Both the position numbers and the translations under genes were made by a program. Shown piece after piece: positions 32,514 through 41,420 of a stretch of 64,000 nt of DNA (positions are counted from its first letter, which is position 1; each line of letters starts with the position of its first letter). Source of the DNA: CAYJLF01 sp964371055 (GTDB lineage Bacteria > Eisenbacteria > RBG-16-71-46 > CAIMUX01); NCBI GenBank assembly GCA_964371055.1, contig CAYJLF010000002.1:62001-126000 (forward strand). Reading direction: 5' to 3'. The notes under the pieces are model-generated. The model had not been told where the DNA came from. It saw only the letters and a program-made list of their open reading frames with translations, and searched no databases.

Positions 32514-35500
32514 CTACGGCGTCTCCTTGGGCGGGGCCTTGACCCCCAGGCGGTCCGGCGCGCGGGTGGTTCCGGCCCCGGCGCCCGACGGCGGCCTCGT
32601 GGTCCGCGTCGAGCGGACGTGGGCGCGCGCCGGGAGCTCCTCGCGCTGATCCGGTGTGTGGCGATACCACGCCTTCACGGCGCCCCAGGTGACCGAGTAG
32701 ACCGGAGTGGCCCCCCCCACGATGCCGCACACCCGGAAGGCATAATCGCTCTCCGGGACGCCACTGAACGTGCTGGGACCGACCCAGAGCCAGAACTCGG
32801 CCCCCGCGCCGAAGTCGTGTGTCAGGGTGGTCGGAGTGCACGGGCCCGCGGTCTGGAGATCGTACTGCAGATTGTTGCAGTCGGGGCCATAGATCAGAAT
32901 GAACTGCAGCGGGAACTCGGCTTCGCAGGTCGCCGTCACGAGGCCGCCCTGGGCGTACATCGCGTACCAATCCGTGTCGCGATAGCTGCTTCCCTGATAG
33001 AGGTAGGTGCAGCTCCGGCCGCAGACATCGGCGCATCCACCGCCCTGCCCGTAGACTTCGGTCCACCCCGTCGTGTTGCACCCTCCATTGTACTGGTCGT
33101 AGTAGTCGTCGGCGCAGGGAGGTTCGCCCTCGATCTGGGCGCCGTTCGGACACTCGACGACACAGGGCGAATAGGCCTCGATCGAGAGGCTGTAGATGCC
33201 CGAGGATCCGCCGTATCCGTCGATGACGATGTAGTAGGTGTGGCCGCCTGCCACGACGAGATTGTCGATCTTCGACTGCCAGCCACTGTAACCGCAGCCT
33301 GCGTCGTCGTTGCACGCCAGCAGCGTGCTGGGCGAGTCGACGTAGACATAGACCTTGGTGTCGTACGCGGAGGCGCAGAGGTCGATGGAAAAAGCGAGGC
33401 TGGCCGTCGGCGTGAAGGCGTAGACCACATCAGGAGAGGTCGAGCCGGTGTAGGGACAGACCTCGTCATAGTCGTTGACGTAGCCGAGCGTGGTGCCGGC
33501 GTCGTTGAAGGGTAGTGCCGGGATGATCACCGCCTCGGCAATCGTGTCGCCGCCTCCTCCCGGGGGGGGCGGGGGCTGCGGGCAGGGGTTGGGATCGCAG
33601 GAACCGCCGTAGTAGGTGCCGCCGGCCCCGGCACAGGCCGATGCGGTCATCACGGCGCAGGCGCCGTTGCCGAAGCAGCAGGCGCCCGAGGGGGGCTGCG
33701 GGCAGGGGTTGGGATTGCACGGCCCGCCGTACCAGGTGCCGCCGGAGGATGTGCAAGCGGATTCGGTTGTGACCACGCACGCGCCGCTGGAGAAACAGCA
33801 CGCGCCGGTCGGCGGCGGCTGCGGGCAGGGATTGGGATCGCACGGCCCGTCGTACCAGGCGCCGCCGGATGATGTGCAGTCGGATTGGGTCGTGACCACA
33901 CACGCTCCGCTGGAGAAGCAGCACGCGCCGGTCGGCGGCGGCTGTGGGCAGGGATTGGGGTCGCACGGCCCGTCGTAGAACACCCCTCCGGTCGTCGCGC
34001 ACTCCGCGCCGGTTGTCATCGTGCAGGACCCGTCGACGAAGCAGCACGCCCCGGACGGGGTCGGGAATCCGCAGGGAGTCTCCCCGGCCACCCCGAACCC
34101 GATCGATCCGAGCGCGGCGATCGGCGTCTCGTGGGGGGGAATCGCATCGTCGACGAAGACCGTCGACTGGACCGGATGCGGCGCCGTGGCCCACGATCCG
34201 CCCTGCAGGCCGTACCCGCCGAACCAGTAGACCTCCACGATGGGATCGGTCTGCGTCACGGCGAAGGAGATGCCGACTCCGCCGCCTGGTGTGTTCGGCC
34301 ATCCGTCCTGCGGGATCTCGAAGTCGAGCTCGCTGGGCAACCCGGCGGCGAGGATCGTGACCAGCGACGGATCGAAGGCTTCTCCGAACGCCAGCGCCTT
34401 CAGGCGAGGCTGGTTCTGCGGAGGGAAGGCGGCATAGACCTTCCACACGGTGGGCAGGTCGGGCGGCGCGCTGCCGTCGACGTCGTCACAGCTCGGCGGC
34501 GGATCGCTCGGATAGGAGCTGCTATCGGAGGTGTAGGCGAGCCCCGTGTCGTGGACGACGAGAACTCCGTCCTCGTTGACGCCGCCGGAAGATGGACAGG
34601 GGTTCGGCTCGCACGGACCGCCGTGGTAAGTCCCTCCGGCGGCCCCGCAGGGAGCCTCGTACATCGCGACGCACGAGCCATCGGAGAAGCAGCAGGCCTC
34701 GGGCGGCGGCTGTGGGCAGGGATTGGGCCAGCAGTAGCCGCCGTCGAAAACGCCGCCGGCGTCCGCGCAGGCGGTTTCCAGCATCATCTGGCACGCGCCG
34801 TCCGCGAAACAGCAGGCCGCCGGCTGGGGACACGGGTTGGGCGAGCACGATCCGCCATGGAAGATGCCCCCTGTGATCAGGCACTCCGGCTCCGGCAGGA
34901 TCTGGCAGGCGCCCCAGGAAAGACAGCACGCGCCGACGGGCGGCGGCTGCGGGCAAGGATTCGGATCGCACGTCTCTCCGTAGAGCTGACCTCCGGAAGC
35001 GAGACAGATCTCCGGCTGCAGCAGGACGCAGGCGCCGTCGGCGAAGCAGCATGCCCCCGGAGGGGGTGGCTGCGGGCAGGGATTCGGGTCGCACACCTCG
35101 CCGAAGATGGCGCCGCCGGCCTGCGTGCAGTCCCAGGCGAGGAGGAGCTCACAGTGTCCATCCGGGAAACAGCAGGCGCCCATCGTCGTCGACGGACAGG
35201 GGGTGAAGCCGGCGACGCCGAAACCGATCGAGCCGAAGCCGGCGATCGGGTCCTCGAACGGAGGATAGGAGTCATCGACGAAGATCGACTCCTGGACCGG
35301 ATGTAGACTGGTCGCGAAGTGGCCCGACTCCGAGTAGCCGCCGAACCAGTAGCACTCGATCACGTGCGCGGTCTGCGTGACGCCGAAACTCTGTCCGATA
35401 CCGGCGCCGCTCGTGTTGGGCCAGCCGTTCTGGGTGATCTCGAAGTCGTGGACGGGGTCCGGCAGCCCCGCGTTCAGGACGAACACCTCGGGGGAGAGGG

Positions 35501-35807
35501 TGATGCCCCACGCCAGAGCTTTGAGTCGCGGCGAGCTGTTCGGATCCATCGCGGCGTAGACCTTCCAGACCGTCGGCGCTCCGGGATCGATCTCGTGATC
35601 GACGCCGGCGCACGTCGGCGGTGTGCTCGGATAGGAGGAGAGATCATCGGTGTAGGCGAGTCCGGTGTCGTGCACGACCAGCGTCCCGCCGGCGTTCGGG
35701 CCGGCGAACGCGGGAGATGCCGGCCAGAGGAAGACGAGCGTCAGAAAGCCGATGCAGGCGAGGCAGGAGAGACGGACAGTGGCACGAGGCAGCGGGTACG
35801 CGTTCAT
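32514..35807 (-). CDS. Secreted Cys-rich repeat protein with duplicated domain and PPC-like domain
   Basis: 1097 residues with a signal peptide (about 1-36, ending AFAG). Layout: a domain of about 170 residues beginning LVVHDTGLAYT; five Cys-rich units of about 40 residues (GACCF.DG.C...C...GG...G..C.PNPCPQPPP); a second copy of the LVVHDTGLAYT domain (about 410-580); four more Cys units ending in a Pro/Gly run; then a domain with DVVYAFTPTASLAFSIDLCAS resembling bacterial pre-peptidase C-terminal domains; and a further Cys-bearing strand domain. Each unit has six or more Cys in fixed spacing, suggesting disulfide-linked beads. The function is unknown; it is likely a surface adhesin or structural protein. 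The C-terminal 60 residues are Arg/Pro-rich and may be non-native or flexible. Confidence 0.8.
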   Translation of the reverse strand: MNAYPLPRATVRLSCLACIGFLTLVFLWPASPAFAGPNAGGTLVVHDTGLAYTDDLSSYPSTPPTCAGVDHEIDPGAPTVWKVYAAMDPNSSPRLKALAWGITLSPEVFVLNAGLPDPVHDFEITQNGWPNTSGAGIGQSFGVTQTAHVIECYWFGGYSESGHFATSLHPVQESIFVDDSYPPFEDPIAGFGSIGFGVAGFTPCPSTTMGACCFPDGHCELLLAWDCTQAGGAIFGEVCDPNPCPQPPPPGACCFADGACVLLQPEICLASGGQLYGETCDPNPCPQPPPVGACCLSWGACQILPEPECLITGGIFHGGSCSPNPCPQPAACCFADGACQMMLETACADAGGVFDGGYCWPNPCPQPPPEACCFSDGSCVAMYEAPCGAAGGTYHGGPCEPNPCPSSGGVNEDGVLVVHDTGLAYTSDSSSYPSDPPPSCDDVDGSAPPDLPTVWKVYAAFPPQNQPRLKALAFGEAFDPSLVTILAAGLPSELDFEIPQDGWPNTPGGGVGISFAVTQTDPIVEVYWFGGYGLQGGSWATAPHPVQSTVFVDDAIPPHETPIAALGSIGFGVAGETPCGFPTPSGACCFVDGSCTMTTGAECATTGGVFYDGPCDPNPCPQPPPTGACCFSSGACVVTTQSDCTSSGGAWYDGPCDPNPCPQPPPTGACCFSSGACVVTTESACTSSGGTWYGGPCNPNPCPQPPSGACCFGNGACAVMTASACAGAGGTYYGGSCDPNPCPQPPPPPGGGGDTIAEAVIIPALPFNDAGTTLGYVNDYDEVCPYTGSTSPDVVYAFTPTASLAFSIDLCASAYDTKVYVYVDSPSTLLACNDDAGCGYSGWQSKIDNLVVAGGHTYYIVIDGYGGSSGIYSLSIEAYSPCVVECPNGAQIEGEPPCADDYYDQYNGGCNTTGWTEVYGQGGGCADVCGRSCTYLYQGSSYRDTDWYAMYAQGGLVTATCEAEFPLQFILIYGPDCNNLQYDLQTAGPCTPTTLTHDFGAGAEFWLWVGPSTFSGVPESDYAFRVCGIVGGATPVYSVTWGAVKAWYRHTPDQREELPARAHVRSTRTTRPPSGAGAGTTRAPDRLGVKAPPKETP
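33550..34054 (-). repeat. Array of four Cys-rich repeat units (second array)
   Basis: Four tandem units of about 120 bases encode the SGACCF/GACCFSSGACVVTT type. Units 7 and 8 are the most alike at DNA level, pointing to recent tandem copying; the recurring word gggcaggg(g/a)ttgggat marks each NPCPQ end. Boundaries are approximate. Confidence 0.75.
34590..35183 (-). repeat. Array of five Cys-rich repeat units (first array)
   Basis: Five units of about 120 bases, more diverged from one another than those of the second array, all keeping the ACC..., GG..., CxPNPCP spacing. Boundaries are approximate. Confidence 0.7.
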
Positions 35808-35895
35808 GATGCCCTCCTATTCTGAGCGCATTGAGTGTACGCTTTCGATTCCGTGGATGCAAGGAATGGAAACCCGAGGAGGGAGAGGAGACCCG

Positions 35896-36363
35896 ATGGA
35901 CTCGAAGCACTTCATCCGCTTCTTCGAAACCCACCAGTGGATCTTCCACCAGAACATCGAGGGGATCACCCACGAGGAGAGTTGCTTGGCGCCGGCCGGA
36001 GGCGTCAACAGCCTCAACTGGGTGCTCGGCCACATCATGATGGAGCGGGACGTGATCCTCAAACTGCTCGGCGGGACGCCGCTCTGGAGCCAGGCCGAGG
36101 CTGCGCCCTATCTCCGGGGGACGGATGGGCGGCCCGACGCCTCGTCCGCGCGCCCGCTCTCCGAGATCATGGAGGCGCTCGATCGCTCCCACACCGCGAT
36201 CGAGGAGCGTCTCAAGGCGATGCAGCCCGCGGACTTCGATGTCGCGACCGCGAAGGGCACGATCGGAGCCGATCTCGCTTTCCTGCAGTTTCATGAGAGC
36301 TATCACGCCGGACAGGTGGGGTTGCTGCGGCGGCTGCTGGGAAAAGCGGGTATCATCAAGTAG
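35896..36363 (+). CDS. DinB-family protein
   Basis: 155 residues, the usual DinB size: a four-helix bundle with a likely three-His metal site. Candidate ligands are in VLGHIMMERD and in FHESYHAGQVGLLRRLL, the classic HxxxHxGQ C-terminal motif, plus an N-terminal helix. DinB/YfiT members include thiol transferases and damage-induced proteins, but the function here is undefined. The ATG at 35896 follows GAGAGGAG; upstream in-frame codons show no protein-like character. It is divergent from the Cys-rich gene. Confidence 0.85.
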   Translation: MDSKHFIRFFETHQWIFHQNIEGITHEESCLAPAGGVNSLNWVLGHIMMERDVILKLLGGTPLWSQAEAAPYLRGTDGRPDASSARPLSEIMEALDRSHTAIEERLKAMQPADFDVATAKGTIGADLAFLQFHESYHAGQVGLLRRLLGKAGIIK

Positions 36364-36496
36364 GTCGAAGTTGAGCGCCGCAGGCCCTCGGGGCCTCGAG
36401 TGCCCACCGACGCGCGTAACGCCGGCGGCGGCGGACTGCCGATGGGGAAGCTCCGGGCCAGTGGTTCGCCCCAGATCGGGCCTCAGGAGGTGCACG

Positions 36497-37681
36497 ATGC
36501 GACGACGCGCTCTCATGTTCGCGGTCGCGGCGGTTCTGTTCACCCCGCAGGCGGCGCGGGGCATCTACCCGCTGCCCCCGGAAGCGACCGGAGACCTCTT
36601 CGTCTCCAGCTATTACGACGACCGGATCTGCGTCTACTCCCCCGATGGGCAGTTCCTTCACGCCTTCACGGGGGGAGGGCTGGAGCGTCCACGAGGGATC
36701 GTGATCTCGGCCGCCGGCGAGGTCTACGTGTCGAGCCAGGAGAGCGACGAGGTTGTTGTCTTCGGCGCCGACGGCGGTTTCCACCGCCGTTTCGGGTTCT
36801 CCGGTCTCGACGGCCCGGCGGGGCTGGCGTCGGGCCCGGGCGGGCTGCTCTACGTCTGTGCCGCCAACAGCAACCGCGTTTACGTCTTCGATGCCGAGGA
36901 GCAGATCGTCGGCATCGTCCAGGGAGGCGGGCTGAACTGGCCGAATGACGTCGCCGTCGACCTCGACGGACATGTTTACGTCACGAGCGTCAACACGGAC
37001 GACGTAAGGAAGTACGACTCCGACGGCAACTTCCTCCAGGCGATCGGCGGTGGGGGACTCGACCACCCGACCGGCCTGGCCCTGGGCCCCGGCGGCGTGG
37101 TCTACGTCGCCGGCAGCGCGTCGAACAACGTCGTCAAGTACGGCGCCGCGGGTGGAGTCCTGGGCGTCCTCTCACACCCGGACTTCGCCAGTCCCCAGAG
37201 CCTGGCCATCGATGATCAGGGGCGCATCTACATCTCCCAGTTCTTCTCGAACGAGATCGTGGTCTTCGATGTGAACGAGGCGTACCTCGCAACGATCGGC
37301 GCGGCGCCGGTCGATGCTCCGCGCGGACTCGCATTCTTCCCGATCGATCCGGCCGGCGTGCCCGGCCCCGGGCATGGTGCCACGTTGGAGGCTGTCCCGC
37401 CCGCGACGACCGTCGGATCCGTGCGTATCTTGCCTTCGTCGCGCGGACTCTCCCGCCTCCGCTTCGAACTTCTGAAGTCCACGGGCGCATCGGTGGCGAT
37501 CTTCGATCCGGCCGGTCGCCGGCTCTGGCACTGGGAGAAGGATCGAATGCCGGCCGGCACGCACGAAGTCACCTGGACCGGCGTCGGAAAGGACGGCGGG
37601 CGCGTCTCGCGCGGCAGGTACTACTTCGAACTTCGAGCCGGGAGTGACCGGGTGACCGGTCCGCTCGTGCTCTGGCGATGA
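36497..37681 (+). CDS. Secreted NHL-repeat beta-propeller with FlgD-type C-terminal domain
   Basis: 394 residues. Signal peptide MRRRALMFAVAAVLF...ARG, then about six NHL repeats (for example GLERPRGIVISAAGEVYVSSQESDEV and later copies with P.G.A.....G..YV). Together they should form a six-bladed propeller for binding protein or ligand outside the cell. After a Pro-Gly-rich linker (about 280-310) comes a FlgD/T9SS-type Ig tail: VAIFDPAGRRLWHWEKDRMPAG...RGRYYFELRAG. CAGGAGGTG lies 4 bases upstream of the ATG at 36497. The next gene, 33 bases on, has the same tail type. Confidence 0.85.
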   Translation: MRRRALMFAVAAVLFTPQAARGIYPLPPEATGDLFVSSYYDDRICVYSPDGQFLHAFTGGGLERPRGIVISAAGEVYVSSQESDEVVVFGADGGFHRRFGFSGLDGPAGLASGPGGLLYVCAANSNRVYVFDAEEQIVGIVQGGGLNWPNDVAVDLDGHVYVTSVNTDDVRKYDSDGNFLQAIGGGGLDHPTGLALGPGGVVYVAGSASNNVVKYGAAGGVLGVLSHPDFASPQSLAIDDQGRIYISQFFSNEIVVFDVNEAYLATIGAAPVDAPRGLAFFPIDPAGVPGPGHGATLEAVPPATTVGSVRILPSSRGLSRLRFELLKSTGASVAIFDPAGRRLWHWEKDRMPAGTHEVTWTGVGKDGGRVSRGRYYFELRAGSDRVTGPLVLWR

Positions 37682-37714
37682 GGCTTCATCTGACCGACAC
37701 GGCGGGAGGGCGTC

Positions 37715-39763
37715 ATGCGAAGACGTGATGGCGTGGTCCAGAGCGGTGGAGTCCGTGGTTCTCTCCTTCTGCTGGCCTTCCTGTTGTTGGTGGCGGCCCC
37801 GCCGGTCGAAGGCGCGGGAGTCGCCTGGGGCGACTCCGAGGTGATCGCCAGCGACGTCCTCGATGTCTCGTCCGGTTCCGGAAGCTCGGCGGTCTGGCAG
37901 GCCGATGCGTGGCACGTCGTCTATGCGAAGGCCGGCGCGGTCCGCTACGCATGGCGGGATGCAGGGGGCTGGCATGATGGCCTCGTCCTCGCCCCCGCGA
38001 CCGCGGCCGCGCGCAATCCTCACCTGGGGATCTGTGACGACGGCTTGATCGTCGTCTGGGACGGTACTTCGATCCAGGAGCGCGAGGTCTTCGCGCGGCG
38101 CGGCATCTTCTCGAGTTGGGGGCCGACCGAGACGTTGAGCGCCGACGGGATCCGCTCCCAGGCGCCGGTTGTCTCCGGATTCCACTCCGGTCCCGACGCC
38201 CTCGTCGTCTGGGAGGACAGCACGAGCGCCGGTTTCCGGATCCGCGCGCGGAAGTTGAACTACCAGGGCTGGGGTGCCGTCGAGGCGGTCTCGACCGCCG
38301 ACGCGGACGCGCGCGAGCCGACCTTGACCGCAGACCCGTCGGGGTACGGTTTCGGCGTGAGCTGGTGCGTGGCGTGGAGCGACTGGAGAGACGGCGAGCC
38401 CGAGATCTATCGGCGCTGTTGGGGGGACATGTGGCAGGACGAGACGCGCCTGACGAATCTCGCGCCCGCCTGCCGGCGTCCCGGGTTCGTCCTCGCGCGG
38501 AGCGGGGACATGCCCTATCCGAGCCCGGTCGTGTCGTTCGAAGCGGACGGTCCTCAGGGGGGTGCGACCGAAGTCTGGATCCTGCGCCACGCGGGAACGC
38601 CGTTCGTCATCTCAGCGGACGATGGGTTTCCGTCGCATCGCTCGAACCTGACGGGGTACCGATCGCCGCGGGATGTCTGTGGCTTGATGCCGGTCACCTC
38701 GACTCAGGTCCGCGTTGCCTGGACGGATTCGGGGCCTCTGGGAACGATCATCCGATCGCGGTGGACGTACTCCGGGGCAGATACGAGCGCGGATTCGATC
38801 ATCTGCTCAGGGCCCGCGGCAGCGATCCTCGCGGCCCATCCCCAAACCCCGACGGCCCCGATGTTGCAGGTCTGGACCGACCTGGTCGCGGGGCGGTCGA
38901 CGCTGCTGGCGCGAGTCGGAACGGCTCCGGGGTGCGTCTTCCAGACGCTGACGGCCGATGCCCCGGTCATGGTTGCGCCGAGCGGATTTCCTCCGACGCG
39001 TCTCCGGCTTTGGGACACCTGCAGCGGGGAAGGCCTTTCGGGCATGTCGGTCATGCTGGGGATCGACCCGAGCCTTCTCGACGGGATCGTGCTCGACGCG
39101 GGGCAGCCCCTCTGGATGGAGGAGGTGAGCGACGCGGATGGCTGGCTCGAGTTTCCGATCCGCGGCGGCGGCTGTGCGGTTTCGGGCCACGCGTATGCGG
39201 ACGGCGGCTTCAACTGCGTGACCGAGATCGATGGGGCGAAGTCCCCCGACGTCAACGGCGACTGTGTCGTCGCACCCGATGACCGGACATACGTGGAAGC
39301 GCGCCTGGGGACCCAGGACTTCTGCGCTGACCTCGACCACAGCGGGGTGGTCGATGCCGCCGACCTCGCGATCGTCGACGCGACGATGGGGGACTTCTGC
39401 CCGAACTCCGCCGGGATCGATGAAGAGGGCGGGGATAGGCCGGCGAGCCCCGAACCGGTCATCGCCCGCCTGATCGGCCGCCCGAACCCGGCGACGGAGG
39501 GGGTGCGCCTGGTCTTGCACGGCGCGGGGCCGGCCGCGACGCCGATCGGCGCCGGTAGCCCCGGCGGTGCCGTGACGATCGGAATCTTCGATGCTGCCGG
39601 ACGAGAGTTACGGAGGATCGAGGCGCTCCGCCAGGGAGACGCCTGGTCCGCGGATTGGGATCTGCGGGATGGCGAAGGCCATGCCGTTCCCGCCGGCTGC
39701 TACTACGCCCGGACACGAGCGGGCGGAGCGACCCGAACGATGCCGGTACTGGTGATCCGGTAG
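37715..39763 (+). CDS. Large secreted protein with dockerin-like pair and FlgD-type tail
   Basis: 682 residues. A long signal peptide (about 1-33) precedes a repetitive beta region (about 40-430) with Trp-rich strands that resemble a beta-propeller or sialidase-like fold, without a catalytic motif I can name. Around residues 509-560 two calcium-loop segments (DVNGDCVVAPDD and DLDHSGVVDAADL) look like a type I dockerin. The C-terminus has GRPNPATEGVRLVLHG...VTIGIFDAAGRELRRIE...AGCYYARTRAG, an FlgD-type sorting tail. GGGAGG is 5 bases upstream. Dockerin-like modules in such bacteria often serve in surface assembly rather than cellulosomes. Confidence 0.78.
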   Translation: MRRRDGVVQSGGVRGSLLLLAFLLLVAAPPVEGAGVAWGDSEVIASDVLDVSSGSGSSAVWQADAWHVVYAKAGAVRYAWRDAGGWHDGLVLAPATAAARNPHLGICDDGLIVVWDGTSIQEREVFARRGIFSSWGPTETLSADGIRSQAPVVSGFHSGPDALVVWEDSTSAGFRIRARKLNYQGWGAVEAVSTADADAREPTLTADPSGYGFGVSWCVAWSDWRDGEPEIYRRCWGDMWQDETRLTNLAPACRRPGFVLARSGDMPYPSPVVSFEADGPQGGATEVWILRHAGTPFVISADDGFPSHRSNLTGYRSPRDVCGLMPVTSTQVRVAWTDSGPLGTIIRSRWTYSGADTSADSIICSGPAAAILAAHPQTPTAPMLQVWTDLVAGRSTLLARVGTAPGCVFQTLTADAPVMVAPSGFPPTRLRLWDTCSGEGLSGMSVMLGIDPSLLDGIVLDAGQPLWMEEVSDADGWLEFPIRGGGCAVSGHAYADGGFNCVTEIDGAKSPDVNGDCVVAPDDRTYVEARLGTQDFCADLDHSGVVDAADLAIVDATMGDFCPNSAGIDEEGGDRPASPEPVIARLIGRPNPATEGVRLVLHGAGPAATPIGAGSPGGAVTIGIFDAAGRELRRIEALRQGDAWSADWDLRDGEGHAVPAGCYYARTRAGGATRTMPVLVIR

Positions 39764-39784
39764 CCGGCCTTCGACGCGAGCCGG

Positions 39785-39790
39785 TATCGT
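39785..39790 (+). promoter_or_regulatory. -10-like element close to the YcaQ-like start
   Basis: TATCGT ends 6 bases before the ATG at 39797, with no ribosome-binding sequence between. This would give a leaderless transcript. The element is imperfect. Confidence 0.25.
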
Positions 39791-39796
39791 CCCACC

Positions 39797-41047
39797 ATGT
39801 CAATTCCACTCATCTCGAACCAGACCCGCCGGCGCTTCCTCCTCGGCCGCCAGGGACTCTGGCCCGGCCGCCGCTGGCGTGGAGCGGCTGGCGTCGTCGA
39901 GGCCGTTCGGGCCTCGGAGTGCATCCAGATGGATCCGCTGAATGTGATCGCCCGAAGCCATGATCTGGCCCTCCACGCGCGTGTGCTGGACTACCGGCCG
40001 GAAGAGCTGGAAGGGGTCATGTACGGGGATCGCGCCCTCTTCGACTATGGCGCCCTCTTGCGGATCTACCCGATGGAGGAGCTCCCCCACTGGCGCGTCT
40101 CGATGCGGCGTCGCGCGAGCGAGGAGCGGATCGCAGAGCTTCTCCGTCGAAATCGGGCCACGGTCCGCGCGATCACGGCCCGGATGCGGGCGGACGGGCC
40201 GATCAGCCATCGTGACCTGGACGGCGCGTCTCTGGCCGTCGATGGCGGCCGCAAGCAAACGGCGCAGGTGCTCTACATGATGTGGCTGACCGGACGCCTG
40301 ATGGTGCACCACCGGCGCCGGTTCGAGCGCGTCTACCACCTGCGGGAGGCGACCGCCCCGGCCTCGTTTCACGGAACGTCCACCGCGCGGGAGGCGGACC
40401 GCTTCTTCGCCCGGAAGACCCTGGCCTGGCGCGGGCTCTCCACTGCCGAGAACTGGAGTCTCTGGTTCGGGCGTTTCACCCAGCGGAGACTCACCCGGGA
40501 CGAGGCGCGGCGGTCGCTCGATCGCATGGTTCGTTCTGGAGAGGCCGCGCTCGTCGGCATCGAAGGGGAGCGCGAGCCGCACTACCTCACGGCGGATGCC
40601 CTTCCGATTCTCGAATCACTCGAGGCAGGGAGGGTGCCGCCGGCATGGGCGTCCGATGCGTCCCCGACGGAGACGGAAGTGCGCTTTCTGGCGCCGCTCG
40701 AGGTCGTGACCGCGGCTGGTCGAGCAGGACGCGTCTTCGGATTCGACTACGTTTGGGAGGTCTACAAGCCGGCGGGAGAACGGAAGTGGGGGTACTATGT
40801 CCTTCCGATCCTCTATCAGGACCGCCTCGTTGGCCGGATCGAGCCGCGACTGGATCGGAGCGCCTCGACTTTGGTCGTTCGGCAGATCTGGTTGGAAGAG
40901 CCAGGTCTCGGGCGCGATGAACGCTTCCTCGTCGCGCTGACGGCCGGACTGCGCCGGCTGCAGGCGTGGGTGCGCGCGGGTCGAGTGGATGTGACAACGG
41001 TCGCGACGCCGGATCTGCGCCGCCGGTTGCGCGCAGCGTTGGAGTAG
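39797..41047 (+). CDS. Winged-helix DNA glycosylase of the YcaQ/AlkX family
   Basis: 416 residues, normal for the HTH_42/YcaQ family, which unhooks interstrand crosslinks and bulky alkylation from DNA. It has the QxD signature in CIQMDPLNVIARSHDLALHAR (Gln and Asp in IQMDP), the RVLDY element, three winged-helix modules (e.g. GPISHRDLDG), and a C-terminal beta-barrel (FGFDYVWEVYKPAGERKWGYYVLPIL). Both catalytic positions are intact, so activity is plausible. It appears unlinked to neighbours. No ribosome site precedes the ATG. Confidence 0.9.
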   Translation: MSIPLISNQTRRRFLLGRQGLWPGRRWRGAAGVVEAVRASECIQMDPLNVIARSHDLALHARVLDYRPEELEGVMYGDRALFDYGALLRIYPMEELPHWRVSMRRRASEERIAELLRRNRATVRAITARMRADGPISHRDLDGASLAVDGGRKQTAQVLYMMWLTGRLMVHHRRRFERVYHLREATAPASFHGTSTAREADRFFARKTLAWRGLSTAENWSLWFGRFTQRRLTRDEARRSLDRMVRSGEAALVGIEGEREPHYLTADALPILESLEAGRVPPAWASDASPTETEVRFLAPLEVVTAAGRAGRVFGFDYVWEVYKPAGERKWGYYVLPILYQDRLVGRIEPRLDRSASTLVVRQIWLEEPGLGRDERFLVALTAGLRRLQAWVRAGRVDVTTVATPDLRRRLRAALE

Positions 41048-41234
41048 ACGCCGACGCGCGACACTCCGTCGCAGGCAAAGGCTCGGCTGTGCAATGAAGC
41101 TCAGGCGGGCGAAGTGGCCCTGTCCGCGTCCTTTGCGCTCGATCGAGACGTGCCGTCGCGTGCGAAGGTCGTGCTCTGTTGAGATGTCCGTGCGCGTCCC
41201 CTTAGCCTTCGATGAAGTCGATGACGGTTTGTGC

Positions 41235-41263
41235 TCGTCAGCAGCGTCCTCGATGGGTATACT
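41235..41263 (+). promoter_or_regulatory. Sigma-70-type promoter candidate
   Basis: TCGTCA (41235-41240), spacer 17 bases, TATACT (41258-41263). The spacing is ideal. It would give a leader of about 150 bases ahead of the fibro-slime gene. Confidence 0.4.
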
Positions 41264-41291
41264 CCTCGGTTGCGCATCGGTCTGTAAGCCG

Positions 41292-41308
41292 CCGCGTCCT
41301 TGACGCGG
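41292..41308 (+). promoter_or_regulatory. Leader hairpin of the fibro-slime gene
   Basis: CCGCGTC-ctt-GACGCGG, a perfect 7-bp stem with a 3-base loop, about 30 bases downstream of the -10 candidate. There is no T-run. Confidence 0.35.
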
Positions 41309-41420
41309 AGCCGGCGCGTGACTTCGTCGGGTGACCTAGGGGTGTGTTCTGCGCTCCGGTCCCGCGGCCTAATCTGAACCCAACGTTGCAGAACAAGAGA
41401 CAAGAGGAGCACCTAACAAC

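Larger units (their letters stand above)
41048..41420. other. Long leader region upstream of the fibro-slime gene
   Basis: 373 bases without a credible gene, noticeably less G+C-rich than the surroundings. It carries a sigma-70-type promoter candidate (TCGTCA at 41235, 17 bases, TATACT at 41258) and, downstream of it, a hairpin at 41292-41308. A weak sigma-54-like match lies at 41375. Nothing else is recognised. Confidence 0.45.

Noticed and set aside
33550..35183. CRISPR-like regular repeats
   Set aside because: The periodicity (about 120 bases) is that of in-frame Cys-rich protein units inside one gene; there are no short identical repeats with unique spacers.
41375..41389. Sigma-54-like TGAACC-N5-TTGC before the fibro-slime gene
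   Set aside because: Only the TTGC half fits; the -24 half matches poorly (3 of 6).
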